Notes: generated from the sequence alone by a model not told the origin. A DNA stretch of 38,957 bases from an uncultured Clostridium sp. (GCA_947575605.1 CANPNZ010000017.1:1-38957); one strand, 5' to 3'; positions 27,213 to 36,343 are shown, counted from the stretch's first letter. Program-made: numbers and translations.

Positions 27213-28578
27213 CTAATCCTCTGCTATAAATGCTCCCAAAATTTCATTTATTTTGTTGGCTATATTACTAAATAGCTCTAATATTTCCTCTATTATATTT
27301 TCTGGTTCCTTAAAGATTCCTTCCACCTTATAAGAATAAATAAAGTTACTATTTTTGGCTGGCTTTAATGTATATATTTCTGATGGTAATCCTATTTTTC
27401 CTTTTGTTGAATCGATATTTTGATTCATATAATCAGTATACCATCTTTTTTGTCCTATTAATCTTTCATCTTCATAACCATAAACGCGATAATCATGTAA
27501 TTCTGGTCTTTCGTATCCATATTCTTCCGCATTTTTTTCTAATGAATGTAAAAATTCATGTAAAAATACTTCTTCTGGGAAGGTATTAATACGTGGATTA
27601 TATTTATAAATATAACTTTTTGAGTCGTTTGGTAATCGTATGTTAGAAAATCCAATTCCATAATAATCCATCGAACCAAGTCCTATCCAATCGTTCACTT
27701 GAATATCGTTTTCATGTTCTTCATCTCCGAAGCTTCACAATGGCAAAGATATGGTCATAGTCATGTGCTGCTATGGTGTCTTTGATTTGATCTTCTATGT
27801 CTTCAGCTCCTACAAAGTAACCAAATTCATTATCATAGGATAATTTAGATAAGGGTGTGTCTATCTGATAAATGTCACAATCTGCTGTCATTTTTCCATT
27901 GGACAAATTGTTACAAGAAGTTTCAAATAAATTTATGGTATTGGTAATATCTCGTACATCATTTCCTGTTACTTGTAATTTTATCTGTTTTTGATTAATG
28001 GTTACATCCGTTGTTCTAAAGATAAAACATGCAAATTTCCAATTATTATTTTGTTCTGGAATCCCTTCTTCTATGGTAAAATCAGAAAACCAGGCTTCTC
28101 CCGTTGCTTCTCCTAAATACCCTCCTAACCTAAATCCTACATGTACTTCTTCTCTATCTTTACTATTAAAGATTAACTCTATTTTTTGCCAATCTTGCGT
28201 TCCTGCTATGGCAACTGACCTTTCTGTTGTTCCTTCAATGGCTATTTGTGCTCCTACTCCTGACACTTCTTCTTTCGATTGCACATTATTGGTTTTTACC
28301 ATACAGGTTACTTTATATGGTTGATTTTTTTCTACTTTGATCTTTTTATAAAACATCGCATCATTGTATTCTTCTGTTTCTATTTTATAGCTTTTTTGAT
28401 TGCTATATTTTACTTTTTCGTCTCTTGTGAAATGTGAGGTATATATTTTCGTTTCACTTCTTATAAAGTTATTAAAGTTGTTTTTTTGGTAAAACTGATA
28501 CGCAAAATATAAGATAACAAGTAATATGGCTAATGAGATGAAATAACTTATTTTTTTCGTTTTTTTGTTTGCTTCCAT
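27213..28578 (-). CDS. Membrane-anchored CBM-like metallopeptidase, with CGG-A +1 shift
   Basis: Two ORFs join into one 454-residue protein. Residues 1-283 are in one frame: a TM anchor (about 10-28) and a CenC/CBM4-9-like jelly-roll (about 55-185, ending GEAWFSDFTIEEG). Then comes a domain with YDHIFAIVKL. Codon 284 is CGG (C27729) and the frame ends at the next codon. Omitting C27729 gives GGA and GDEEHENDIQVNDWIGLGSM, continuing to 27213. That half carries the zinc-protease motif HEFLH (in EVFLHEFLHSLEK). The open frame continues back through 27699-27728 with no start, so a separate second gene is unlikely. Substrate unknown. Confidence 0.75.
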
Positions 28579-28596
28579 ATGATACCTCCAGACTCT

Positions 28597-28625
28597 ATTA
28601 TATATGATTTTCTGTTAAATGGCAA
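28597..28625 (-). promoter_or_regulatory. Predicted promoter of the metallopeptidase gene
   Basis: TTGCCA (28625-28620) and TATAAT (28602-28597) on the minus strand have a 17-bp spacer. The -10 ends 18 nt before the ATG. The remaining 28626-28795 contains no gene, only a small AAGATAG/CTATCTT hairpin at 28765-28782. Confidence 0.6.
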
Positions 28626-28795
28626 TATATTGCTTTATTTAAGTTTCGGTTTTTTCATAAGATTTGCTCCCACTCTTGGCATAATAGACACTATTTTATT
28701 CCTACCGCTTGATTGGAACGAGAAATAGAAATTATTAAGTAAGAAAATGAGAGATGTTCAAGGCAAGATAGTATGCTATCTTTTTCATAAATTTA

Positions 28796-28819
28796 GCGAG
28801 TTTCCAAATAGAAACTCGC
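28796..28819 (-). terminator. Terminator of pnp
   Basis: GCGAGTTTC (28796-28804) and GAAACTCGC (28811-28819) form a perfect 9-bp stem with a 6-nt loop, 11 nt after the pnp stop. The T-tract on the minus strand is weak. Confidence 0.65.
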
Positions 28820-28830
28820 CAACTATTATA

Positions 28831-30951
28831 TTATTCTTCTGATTTTACTTCATTAAAATCTTTCATACTCAAATTAATTCTATCTTGATCGTCAATATTA
28901 ATCACTTTAACCGTAACTTTATCGCCAACATGAAGAACATCTTCAATATTTTTAATTCTTTCTTTTGATATCTTAGAAATGTGTAGTAAACCTTCTTTTC
29001 CTCCACAACCTAAGTCAACAAAAGCTCCAAAGTTCATTAAACGAACTACTTCTCCATAATAAATTCCACCAACTTCTACTTCTCTTACGATGTCTTCTAC
29101 CATTTCTAATGCTTGTATTGCTTTTTCATTATCTGTTGAATAAATGAATACTTGTCCATCTTCTTCAATATCAATTTTTACGCCTGTTTCTTCAATGATT
29201 TTGTTAATCATTTTTCCACCAGGTCCGATTACATCTTTTATTTTGTCTACTTTAATTTGTGTACTTACAATTCTTGGCGCATAAGGAGAAATTTCCTTAT
29301 TTGGCTCACTGATAACTGGTGCCATAACGTCATCTAAAATATATTGTCTAGCTTTTCTAGTTCTTTCAAAAGCTTCTTTGATAATATCATAAGTTAAACC
29401 ATCACATTTGATATCGACTTGAATGGCGGTAATTCCTTTTTCAGTTCCTCCGACTTTAAAGTCCATATCCCCAAAGAAATCTTCTAGGCCTTGTATATCT
29501 ACTAACATTACATAGTCATCGTCATTATCTGGATTGGTTACTAATCCTGTTGAAATTCCTGCGACTGGTCTTTTAATTGGTACTCCTGCTTGCATTAGTG
29601 ATAAGGTACTTCCACAAATACTAGCTTGTGAGGTAGAACCATTGGAAGATAATACTTCTGATACGACTCGAATCGCATAAGGAAATTCTTCTTTGGATGG
29701 TAATACTGGTACTAATGCTTTTTCTGCTAAGGCTCCATGTCCTACTTCTCTTCTTCCTGGTCCTCTACTAGGTCTAGCTTCTCCTACGGAATAACTTGGG
29801 AAGTTATAATGGTGCATATATCTTTTGGATTCCTCTGTATCAATTCCATCTAATACTTGTTCTTCACTTATCATACCAAGTGTAGCGATGGATAATACTT
29901 GTGTTTGACCTCTTGTGAATAAAGCACTTCCATGTACTCTTGGCAATAATCCTACTTCACATGATAAGGGTCTTATTTCATCTAGTTTTCTTCCATCTAC
30001 TCTTTTATGTTCAAAGTAAATCATTTCTCTTACACATTTTTTCTCTAATTTGTAGATAGCTTCTCCTAAATCTCCCTTGTGTTCTTCCAATGCTTCTTCC
30101 CCAAATTTCTTTGTGTATGCCTCTTCTATTTTTTCCGTTAAAGCATCGATATTTTTGTCTCTTGTTTCTTTGTCCTCTTCTTGTACTTTTTCTTTCATTT
30201 CTTCTTTGAAATTAGTTTCTACAAATTCATATACATCCTGATCCACTTCAAAAGATTTATATTCAAATTTTGGTTTTCCAATGTCTTTTTGTATTTTGTT
30301 GATGAATTTACAGATTTTTTTGATTTCCTTATGTGCTTCTTTGATAGCTTTTAGCATGACATCGTCTGGCACTTCATTGGCTCCCGCTTCAATCATGGTA
30401 ATTTTCTTTTCGGTTGCTGCAACTGTTAAGGTTAAATCACTTTTTTCTCTTTCTTCTACGGTTGGATTAATGATGATTTTTCCTTCTACTAATCCTACAT
30501 TGACAGCTGCTGTTGGTCCATGAAATGGTATGTCAGAAATGGCTAATGCTGATGCTGCTCCTATCATAGCAGCTACTTCTGGCGAATTGTCTTGTTCGAC
30601 ACAAAGTACGGTTCCTACTACTACGACATCATTTCTAAAATCTTTTGGGAATAGTGGTCTTAATGGTCTGTCAATGGCTCTTGATGTTAAAATTGCTTTG
30701 TCGGTTGGTTTCCCTTCTCTTTTTAAAAACCCTCCTGGTATTTTTCCTACGGAATATAATTTTTCTTCAAAATCAACGGATAGTGGAAAGAAATCAATTC
30801 CTTCTCTTGGTTCTTTGGATGCTGTTACATTGACTAATACACAAGTATCTCCATAACGTACTAGCACACTTCCATTTGCTAAACCTGCCATTTTTCCTGT
30901 TTCAATTACAAGTTTTCTCCCTGCTAATTCTGTTTCATAAGTTTTAAACAT
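28831..30951 (-). CDS. pnp: Polynucleotide phosphorylase
   Basis: PNPase is the phosphorolytic 3'-5' exoribonuclease of mRNA decay. The 706-residue protein has two RNase PH domains (about 10-215 and 310-540) around an alpha-helical linker. The catalytic second core includes HYNFPSYSVGEARPSRGPGRREVGHGALAEKAL and the metal-binding region GLEDFFGDMDFKVGGTEKGITA. A KH domain follows (about 555-615, DVIGPGGKMINKII), then an S1 domain (about 620-690, GEVVRLMNFGAFVDLG). GGAGG precedes the ATG at 30951. It is downstream of rpsO, the usual order. Confidence 0.97.
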   Translation of the reverse strand: MFKTYETELAGRKLVIETGKMAGLANGSVLVRYGDTCVLVNVTASKEPREGIDFFPLSVDFEEKLYSVGKIPGGFLKREGKPTDKAILTSRAIDRPLRPLFPKDFRNDVVVVGTVLCVEQDNSPEVAAMIGAASALAISDIPFHGPTAAVNVGLVEGKIIINPTVEEREKSDLTLTVAATEKKITMIEAGANEVPDDVMLKAIKEAHKEIKKICKFINKIQKDIGKPKFEYKSFEVDQDVYEFVETNFKEEMKEKVQEEDKETRDKNIDALTEKIEEAYTKKFGEEALEEHKGDLGEAIYKLEKKCVREMIYFEHKRVDGRKLDEIRPLSCEVGLLPRVHGSALFTRGQTQVLSIATLGMISEEQVLDGIDTEESKRYMHHYNFPSYSVGEARPSRGPGRREVGHGALAEKALVPVLPSKEEFPYAIRVVSEVLSSNGSTSQASICGSTLSLMQAGVPIKRPVAGISTGLVTNPDNDDDYVMLVDIQGLEDFFGDMDFKVGGTEKGITAIQVDIKCDGLTYDIIKEAFERTRKARQYILDDVMAPVISEPNKEISPYAPRIVSTQIKVDKIKDVIGPGGKMINKIIEETGVKIDIEEDGQVFIYSTDNEKAIQALEMVEDIVREVEVGGIYYGEVVRLMNFGAFVDLGCGGKEGLLHISKISKERIKNIEDVLHVGDKVTVKVINIDDQDRINLSMKDFNEVKSEE

Positions 30952-31200
30952 ATCTTTTTTCCTCCTTTGTTGATACTGTTAATACTTGTATGTTACAGTA
31001 TCAGTACACTAATAAAGCTATGGGCTTTATTTCTAATTCTTATTTTTTTCAAGCAAGTTTAGATTGTAACCTCTATAATATGTTATTTATCTTAGCATAT
31101 TATACAAGCTACTTACCTAAATACTTGCTTGGTTTGGCTTGTTCTATTAGAAAATCTTATAGAACAAAAATGTTTTCCACAATTGGACTAAATAACTAAC
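30952..31200 (-). promoter_or_regulatory. Long hairpin-rich leader of pnp
   Basis: No gene is seen in this gap. It holds several inverted repeats: TGATACTGT/ACAGTATCA (30971-30979 and 30995-31003), AATAAAGC/GCTTTATT (31011-31018 and 31024-31031), CAAGCAAGT/ACTTGCTTG (31050-31058 and 31123-31131) and TTGTTCTAT/ATAGAACAA (31139-31147 and 31159-31167). The first lies close to the pnp ribosome-binding site. PNPase commonly controls its own mRNA through leader hairpins, so autoregulation is plausible but inferred. Confidence 0.45.
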
Positions 31201-31233
31201 AAAAAGCCCTCGCCAAAAAGCTACGGGCTTTTT
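31201..31233 (-). terminator. Terminator of rpsO
   Basis: AAAAAGCCC (31201-31209) and GGGCTTTTT (31225-31233) form a 9-bp stem ending in T on both strands, 4 nt past the rpsO stop. It separates rpsO from pnp, so pnp is probably expressed by partial read-through or an internal promoter. Confidence 0.85.
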
Positions 31234-31237
31234 AAAA

Positions 31238-31501
31238 TTATTTTCTTAATCCTAATTTTTCAACTATTTCTCTATATCTGTTAATGTCTTTTTTAGCTAA
31301 GTAGTTTAAAAGGTTTCTTCTTTTTCCTACCATTTTTAAAAGACCTCTTCTTGAGTGATTGTCTTTTTTGTGGATTTTTAAGTGTTCGGTTAATTCATTA
31401 ATTCTTTCTGTTAAAAGAGCAATTTGTACTTCTGGTGAACCAGTATCGTTTTCTTCTCTTTTATGCGTATTAATGACTTCTTGCTTTCTTTCCTTTGTCA
31501 T
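31238..31501 (-). CDS. rpsO: 30S ribosomal protein S15
   Basis: S15 is a primary 16S rRNA-binding protein of the small subunit. The 87-residue sequence contains [39 protein letters not shown] and NLLNYL. An in-frame upstream start would add 9 residues but overlaps the AAGGAG site; MTKERKQE at 31501 is 8 nt after it. It has its own promoter, leader and terminator. Confidence 0.97.
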   Translation of the reverse strand: MTKERKQEVINTHKREENDTGSPEVQIALLTERINELTEHLKIHKKDNHSRRGLLKMVGKRRNLLNYLAKKDINRYREIVEKLGLRK

Positions 31502-31640
31502 AGTTTTTTCTCCTTTCTCAAGGCACAAAACAGTTTGATTTTATCAAACTTACACCTTCTATTTTGGTTTTCCCTTTAACTGAGCTTAAAGTCTAGGTGC
31601 TTTGCTGAAAGCTAAGTAAAAGGTATGTCTTTTTTGACAT
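31502..31640 (-). promoter_or_regulatory. Candidate S15 leader with 5' hairpin
   Basis: The predicted transcript begins near 31638. Its 5' end carries the AGGTATGTC/GACATACCT hairpin (31621-31629 and 31636-31644, partly overlapping the promoter). A second hairpin, AGTTTGAT/ATCAAACT, lies near the start (31530-31551). S15 represses its own translation through leader structures in many bacteria, so the same is likely here, inferred from position and fold only. Confidence 0.45.
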
Positions 31641-31644
31641 ACCT

Positions 31645-31673
31645 AGTATACTATATTTTGGAATAAATTTCAA
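31645..31673 (-). promoter_or_regulatory. Predicted promoter of rpsO
   Basis: TTGAAA (31673-31668) and TATACT (31650-31645) on the minus strand have a 17-bp spacer. It is divergent from dapA; the rest of 31674-31785 is AT-rich, with a possible plus-strand TATAAT at 31712. Confidence 0.6.
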
Positions 31674-31785
31674 GTGTTTTTTTTGCTTTTCTATTTCTTT
31701 TTTTCATTTTTTATAATATAATTTCTATATAATAAAAATGTAAGTACATTTTTATGACTACACTCTTTTTAGAGGTGATTTAAGA

Positions 31786-32673
31786 ATGAAAAAAATTTTA
31801 TTCAAAGGCTGTGGTACAGCCATTAGTACTCCTTTCGATGAAAATGGGGTTAATTTAAAAGAATTTGAAAAACTAATCGAAAATCAAATTCAAAACAAAG
31901 TAGATGCTATCATTGTTTGTGGAACAACTGGCGAAGCTTCTACCATGACAACCGAAGAAAAAATAGCAACCATCGAATGTGCTGTCAAAATTTCGAATGG
32001 AAGAATTCCCATTATAGCAGGAACAGGAGGCAATAATACAAAACAAGTAATAGAATATTCCAAAAAAATTGAGAGTTTAGGTGTGGATGGTCTCCTAATT
32101 GTTACTCCTTATTACAACAAATGCACACAAGCTGGCTTAATCCAACATTATCAAGAAATCGCTAAACATGTTACGTTACCAATTATTCTTTATAGTGTAC
32201 CTAGTAGAACTGGCGTTAATATAGAACCAAAAACTTGTCTAGAACTTTCTAAAATAGAAAATATTGTAGCTATCAAAGAAGCCAGTGGTAATCTATCACA
32301 AGTAGCAGAAATAGCTCACTTATGTGGTGATGCTTTATCTATTTATTCTGGTAATGATGATCAGATTTTACCGGTTCTTTCTGTTGGTGGAATTGGTGTT
32401 ATCTCTGTTTTATCAAATGTAATGCCAGAATATACCCATAACCTTGTTCAAAATTTCTTAGATGGAAATATAAATTTGGCAACAAAAATGCAATTAGATG
32501 CACTTCCTTTGATTAAAGCTTTATTTAGTGAAGTCAATCCTATTCCTGTAAAAGCAGCTTTAAATATCTTAGGTTATGATTTCGGAATTCCTAGATTACC
32601 CTTAACTAAGATGAGTGAGGAAAAAGAAAAAGTATTAAATTCTGAATTAATAAATTTACAAAAAAATAGATAA
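31786..32673 (+). CDS. dapA: 4-hydroxy-tetrahydrodipicolinate synthase
   Basis: DapA condenses pyruvate with aspartate semialdehyde, the first committed step to diaminopimelate, lysine and spore dipicolinate. The 295-residue TIM barrel shows VCGTTGEASTM, GGNNTKQVIEY, the tyrosine of IILYSVPSRTG and the Schiff-base lysine in IVAIKEASGN. PYYNK matches the usual active-site loop. AGAGGTG lies 8 nt before the ATG. It is followed 60 nt later by dapB, on the same strand. Confidence 0.97.
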   Translation: MKKILFKGCGTAISTPFDENGVNLKEFEKLIENQIQNKVDAIIVCGTTGEASTMTTEEKIATIECAVKISNGRIPIIAGTGGNNTKQVIEYSKKIESLGVDGLLIVTPYYNKCTQAGLIQHYQEIAKHVTLPIILYSVPSRTGVNIEPKTCLELSKIENIVAIKEASGNLSQVAEIAHLCGDALSIYSGNDDQILPVLSVGGIGVISVLSNVMPEYTHNLVQNFLDGNINLATKMQLDALPLIKALFSEVNPIPVKAALNILGYDFGIPRLPLTKMSEEKEKVLNSELINLQKNR

Positions 32674-32733
32674 ATTACAAGAATATAAAAAAACAAAGAA
32701 TATAGAAAATCGTAGAAAGGATTGTAAAAAAAT

Positions 32734-33486
32734 ATGTTAGAAGTAATGGTAAATGGATGTAGTGGAAAAATGGGACAAATCGTTTGTGATTTAGTGGAAC
32801 AAAATCCTGATTTGGTTTTAAAATGTGGTTTTGATCGCGATGTCACTGGAGAATTTGCGTTTCCTGTTTTTAATCATATAGAAAATATTACAGAAAAGCC
32901 AGATGTGATTATTGATTTTTCTGTCCCTGTCGCTACTTTCAAAATCTTAGAATATGCTACTAAAAATCATGTACCAATTGTTATTGCTACTACTGGTTTT
33001 TCAAATGAAGAAGAAAAAAAGATAGAAGCTTATAGTAGGGAAATCCCTATCTTCAAATCTGCTAATATGTCTTATGATATTATGATTATGAAAAAATTAG
33101 TACAATGGCTTGCTCCTTTACTAAAAGATACGGATATTGAAGTAACGGAAACACATCATAATCGAAAAATAGATAGCCCAAGTGGAACCGCTCAAATGCT
33201 TGCCGATTCCATTAATACTTCTCTTGGAAATAGTCTTCATTGTGAATATAACAGACACGATAAACGTGAAAAAAGAGATAAAAATGAAATTGGCATGAAT
33301 TCCATTCGTGGCGGAAATATTGTTGGTGAACATGTTGTTCAATTTTTTGGTGAGTTTGAAACGTTTGAATTAAAACATACTTCTTACTCTCGCAACGTTT
33401 TTGCTGAGGGTGCTTTGAAAGCTGCTAAGTTTCTTGTGACTATGCCAAATGGTTTGTATAGCATGGAAGATATGTGTTCGATTTAG
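32734..33486 (+). CDS. dapB: 4-hydroxy-tetrahydrodipicolinate reductase
   Basis: DapB reduces the DapA product with NAD(P)H. The 250-residue protein has the nucleotide-binding loop VNGCSGKMGQIV, IDFSVP, ATTGFS and the catalytic ETHHNRKIDSPSGTA, followed by the substrate-binding IRGGNIVGEHVVQFFGEFE. It has the conserved N- and C-terminal ends and normal length. It forms a two-gene operon with dapA. The ribosome-binding site (AAAGGA, 13 nt away) is distant, which suggests modest initiation. Confidence 0.97.
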   Translation: MLEVMVNGCSGKMGQIVCDLVEQNPDLVLKCGFDRDVTGEFAFPVFNHIENITEKPDVIIDFSVPVATFKILEYATKNHVPIVIATTGFSNEEEKKIEAYSREIPIFKSANMSYDIMIMKKLVQWLAPLLKDTDIEVTETHHNRKIDSPSGTAQMLADSINTSLGNSLHCEYNRHDKREKRDKNEIGMNSIRGGNIVGEHVVQFFGEFETFELKHTSYSRNVFAEGALKAAKFLVTMPNGLYSMEDMCSI

Positions 33487-33496
33487 ATATCGTTAG

Positions 33497-33532
33497 AAAG
33501 AGATACAATGGAAAATAATGTATCTCTTTTTT
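33497..33532 (+). terminator. Terminator of dapAB
   Basis: AAAGAGATACA (33497-33507) and TGTATCTCTTT (33519-33529) form an 11-bp stem followed by T residues, 11 nt after dapB. Confidence 0.9.
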
Positions 33533-33567
33533 CTTATTTTAGAAAAGATGATTAACTCTATTACTAT

Positions 33568-33960
33568 CTAAGCTACTTTTTGAATTATAGTAGAAATACC
33601 CATAAATATTATTGCAAACGCCATAAGAAAATATCCTGTATAGTTTATACTTTTACTTTTATAGTCTGATGGATCTTCAGGATTATAATAAATTGTTACT
33701 TTCTGACCTTCTCGCATTCTACTATAATATTCTCCTAATTCTCCGTTATACTCTTTATCTCTTACTTTATAAGTTATATACACATTATAATCTTTTTCAT
33801 TATCATCAGTTCCACTAAAATATGAATCAATTTTTGTAATTGTCGCTTCTGTTGTTAATGCTGTTTTTGCATATTTTACATTGTTTATTTGTATAACAAT
33901 TCCAATTATCATTAATATAAGTCCGAATATTAAAGGTACTATTATTTTAGATTTCTTCAC
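33568..33960 (-). CDS. Small two-TM DUF3592-like membrane protein
   Basis: This 130-residue protein has TM helices at about residues 7-26 and 107-127. Between them is an extracytoplasmic beta-rich segment with YNVYITYKVRDKEYNGELGE, REGQKVTIYYNPEDPSDYKS, which is the DUF3592 type of pattern (a small beta domain ending in YNPxxP). Function is unknown. It is convergent with dapAB and downstream of rplS on the same strand. The cysteine-free sequence and single-copy context give no further clue. Confidence 0.7.
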   Translation of the reverse strand: MKKSKIIVPLIFGLILMIIGIVIQINNVKYAKTALTTEATITKIDSYFSGTDDNEKDYNVYITYKVRDKEYNGELGEYYSRMREGQKVTIYYNPEDPSDYKSKSINYTGYFLMAFAIIFMGISTIIQKVA

Positions 33961-34008
33961 TCTTACCTTTACTCCTCCATATTTATTATTTTTTCTTTAT
34001 ACAATAAA

Positions 34009-34039
34009 ATTGCCAAAAAGTACTGTCCCTTTTGGCAAT
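34009..34039 (-). terminator. Repeat-like terminator of rplS
   Basis: ATTGCCAAAA (34009-34018) and TTTTGGCAAT (34030-34039) form a 10-bp stem whose loop contains GGGACAGTAC on the minus strand, followed by TTTTATTG. It shows the GGGAC and TTTTTGGCA modules of the hpf-recO inverted repeat, used here as the terminator 7 nt after rplS. Confidence 0.75.
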
Positions 34040-34045
34040 AATTTA

Positions 34046-34696
34046 TTATTCCGCTTTTTTATCTTCTTCTACTGGTTCTTCCTTCACTTCTTCAACTGCT
34101 TCTTCTTTCACAGTATCCACTGTTTCTTGAACCGTAACATTTTCTGTTTGTACAGCTGGTGCTTCTTCTGGAGCATCTTCTGCTTTTTCTTCTACTACTG
34201 GAGTTTCTGCAACTTCTTCTACTGCTGGTGTTTCAGTAGTATTTTCTACAACCTCAGTTGTAGCTTCTGTTGCAACATTTTCTGTTGTTTCTTCTGTTGC
34301 TGGTTCTTCTGCTAAATCTTCTTTGATGATAATTTCTCTATCTTCAATTCTTGCACCTACTTGTTCTTTTGTCTTAGCCGCTTTACCTACTCTATCTCTT
34401 AGGTAGAATAATCTAGCTCTTCTTGCTTTACCAACTCTTACTAATTCAACTTTTTCAACTAATGGTGAGTGTACTAAGAAAGTTTTTTCTACGCCTACAC
34501 CATAAGAAATCTTTCTAACAGTAAATGTTTGGTTTACTCCTCCCCCTTGTACTTTAATAATAATTCCTTCAAATACTTGGATTCTTTCTTTATTTCCTTC
34601 TTTTATTCTTACGTGTACTTTAACGGTATTACCAACTTTTAATTCTGGTATTTTGTTTTTTAATTGTTCGTGTTCAATAGATTTAATAATATCCAT
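34046..34696 (-). CDS. rplS: 50S ribosomal protein L19 with long acidic tail
   Basis: Residues 1-118 are a normal L19 ([62 protein letters not shown]), which lies at the subunit interface. The remaining 98 or so residues form a low-complexity tail rich in Glu, Ala, Thr and Val ([20 protein letters not shown] and similar), doubling the usual 115-120 length. The tail is acidic, unlike a typical ribosomal protein end. GGAGGG precedes the ATG. It is downstream of trmD, the usual operon order. Confidence 0.95.
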   Translation of the reverse strand: MDIIKSIEHEQLKNKIPELKVGNTVKVHVRIKEGNKERIQVFEGIIIKVQGGGVNQTFTVRKISYGVGVEKTFLVHSPLVEKVELVRVGKARRARLFYLRDRVGKAAKTKEQVGARIEDREIIIKEDLAEEPATEETTENVATEATTEVVENTTETPAVEEVAETPVVEEKAEDAPEEAPAVQTENVTVQETVDTVKEEAVEEVKEEPVEEDKKAE

Positions 34697-34813
34697 TTTG
34701 AATTCCCTCCTTCTTTTTTTCTATTGTCAGGGCACACACCTTACCATAGGTCTATCCATTTGAGATAAGGTATCTCTTCTTTATGAATTTGTGTTTACCC
34801 TTAAAACAACTTT
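34697..34813 (-). ncRNA. Structured rplS leader (L19-leader-like)
   Basis: This 117-nt gap between trmD and rplS folds on the minus strand into a stem GGGTAAACAC/GTGTGTGCCC. It encloses a hairpin CCTTATC/GGTAAGG whose loop contains CAAATGGATAGAC. TTGT/ACAA can extend the outer stem. The position is that of known ribosomal L19 leaders that let the protein control its own synthesis. The assignment to that family is inferred, as I could not compare with a covariance model. Confidence 0.65.
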
Positions 34814-35485
34814 TTATTTCTTTCCTTTTAATAAATCTGGTCTTTTCTTTTTCGTCATTTCTATTGATTTTTCTTTACGCCATCTTTCTATTTTTTCGTG
34901 ATGCCCTGATAATAATATTTCTGGAACTGCTTCTCCTTCAAATACTTCTGGTCTCGTATATTGAGGATATTCTAAAAGGCCATTTGAGAAACTTTCTTCC
35001 TGAATGGAATCTTGCTTCAAAACTCCTTCTACATATCGACTGACACTATCTATTAAAACCATAGCTGGAATTTCTCCACCTGTTAATACATAATCTCCAA
35101 TTGATATTTCCTCATCTACAATTTTATCTAACACTCTTTGATCCATTCCCTCATAGTGTCCACAAAGTATCACTAGATGACTTTCTTTACTTAAATCTTC
35201 GACCATTTTTTGGTTTAATGTTTTTCCTTGTGGTGACATATAAATTACTTTAGCTTCTTTTTCTGGTATGGATTGATAGGCTCTATATACAACGTCTGGC
35301 TTCATTACCATACCGGCACCACCACCATAGGGAGTATCATCTACTTTTTTATGTTTATCTTCTGAAAAATCTCTGATATTAATTAGATTCATATCAATTT
35401 GTTTCTTTTCTATTGCTCTTCCTATCACACTCATTTTAAGTGGTTCAAACATTTCTGGAAAAAGAGTTAAAACATCAAATTTCAT
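34814..35485 (-). CDS. trmD: tRNA (guanine-37-N1)-methyltransferase
   Basis: TrmD makes m1G37, which guards against +1 frameshifting at proline and other codons. The 223-residue SPOUT enzyme shows MKFDVLTLFPEMFE, DTPYGGGAGMVMKP, YMSPQGKTLNQKM, LCGHYEGMDQRV, and the knot SIGDYVLTGGEIPAMVLIDS. The C-terminal WRKEKSI region is intact. ATG 35485 is preferred, with AAGGG before it. A GTG at 35497 would add four residues. It lies in the ffh-rpsP-khpA-rimM-trmD-rplS operon. Confidence 0.97.
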   Translation of the reverse strand: MKFDVLTLFPEMFEPLKMSVIGRAIEKKQIDMNLINIRDFSEDKHKKVDDTPYGGGAGMVMKPDVVYRAYQSIPEKEAKVIYMSPQGKTLNQKMVEDLSKESHLVILCGHYEGMDQRVLDKIVDEEISIGDYVLTGGEIPAMVLIDSVSRYVEGVLKQDSIQEESFSNGLLEYPQYTRPEVFEGEAVPEILLSGHHEKIERWRKEKSIEMTKKKRPDLLKGKK

Positions 35486-35545
35486 TTTTCCCTTCACTCC
35501 ATATTATTCGTATTTGTTTGGTAAAGAATTGTTATTTGCCAAACC

Positions 35546-36052
35546 TTACATTAAACCTGCTATCAGATGAACCGTTATTTTTCTTTCTTCCAAATCGACA
35601 TTTTTTAAAACATCTGGTATTCCTGGCAAAAGAATTTGCTTTCCTAATTCATCTTTTACAACATATATATCGTTACTTCCCGTATTAAAGATATCTTCTA
35701 CTTTTCCCAGTAATTGTCCCTCATCGGTATAAACTTCTAAGCCTAGCAAATCTACTATGTAGTAAACCCCCTCTTCTAAGGGTTCTTCTTTTTCTCGATC
35801 TACTAATAAATAGCTTTGGCGTAATAATTCTGCTTCTTCTATGGTATTAACACCTTTTAGTTGCATTAATACCATATTTTTATGATATTTTACTTCTTCG
35901 ACTTCATATTCTTTTCTACTTTTTTTGTTTTCAATATATATGGTTTCTAATTTGTCAAATCTTCTAATATCATCGGTAAAAGGTCTAATTTTTACCATTC
36001 CTTTGATTCCAAATGTATTGACAATTTGACCTATTTCAAGATATTTTGTCAT
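35546..36052 (-). CDS. rimM: Ribosome maturation factor RimM
   Basis: RimM binds S19 and assists 30S head assembly. The 168-residue protein has the N-terminal domain EIGQIVNTFGIKGMVKIRPF, the conserved GVNTIEEAELLRQSYLLVDR, and the PRC-barrel C-terminal domain with YYIVDLLGLEVYTDEGQLLG, IFNTGSNDIYVVKD and LLPGIPDVLKNVDLEERKI. GGAG lies 8 nt before the ATG. It is between khpA and trmD in the usual order. Confidence 0.96.
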   Translation of the reverse strand: MTKYLEIGQIVNTFGIKGMVKIRPFTDDIRRFDKLETIYIENKKSRKEYEVEEVKYHKNMVLMQLKGVNTIEEAELLRQSYLLVDREKEEPLEEGVYYIVDLLGLEVYTDEGQLLGKVEDIFNTGSNDIYVVKDELGKQILLPGIPDVLKNVDLEERKITVHLIAGLM

Positions 36053-36066
36053 AATTTAAACTCCAA

Positions 36067-36297
36067 TTATCCAATAAATTCAACAGAAATTCTTTTTTGT
36101 TCTTTCATTGCTACGGCTTTCATGACCGTTCTAATAGATTTAGCAAGTCTTCCTTGTTTTCCTATTATTTTTCCCATATCACCATCTGCTACTTTTACTT
36201 CAAAAACAATTGACTTTTCACCTTGTAGTTCTTTGATTTCTACTGCTTCCTTATTGTCTACTAAGTTTAATATAATGGTTTCTAAGATATCTTTCAT
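36067..36297 (-). CDS. khpA: KH-domain RNA-binding protein KhpA
   Basis: This 76-residue single KH-domain protein (formerly YlqC) has the signature GDMGKIIGKQGRLAKSIRTVM. KhpA, with KhpB/EloR, binds many RNAs and affects cell-wall elongation in several Firmicutes. The gene is in the invariant rpsP-khpA-rimM position. GGAGG lies 10 nt before the ATG. It is 14 nt upstream of rimM. Confidence 0.96.
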   Translation of the reverse strand: MKDILETIILNLVDNKEAVEIKELQGEKSIVFEVKVADGDMGKIIGKQGRLAKSIRTVMKAVAMKEQKRISVEFIG

Positions 36298-36343
36298 CTT
36301 TTAAGTTCCTCCATTTTTAGCTAAATTTGGCTATGGCTACTTT

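Noticed and set aside
27213..27698. A separate metallopeptidase gene starting at GTG 27698
   Set aside because: There is no convincing ribosome-binding site, and the frame stays open upstream to the CGG-A site, with sequence continuing the preceding domain.
34814..35485. A causal link between trmD here and the CGG-A frameshifts
   Set aside because: TrmD does guard the reading frame through m1G37, but its gene is intact and in its usual operon. Its presence in the window is not evidence of a connection.
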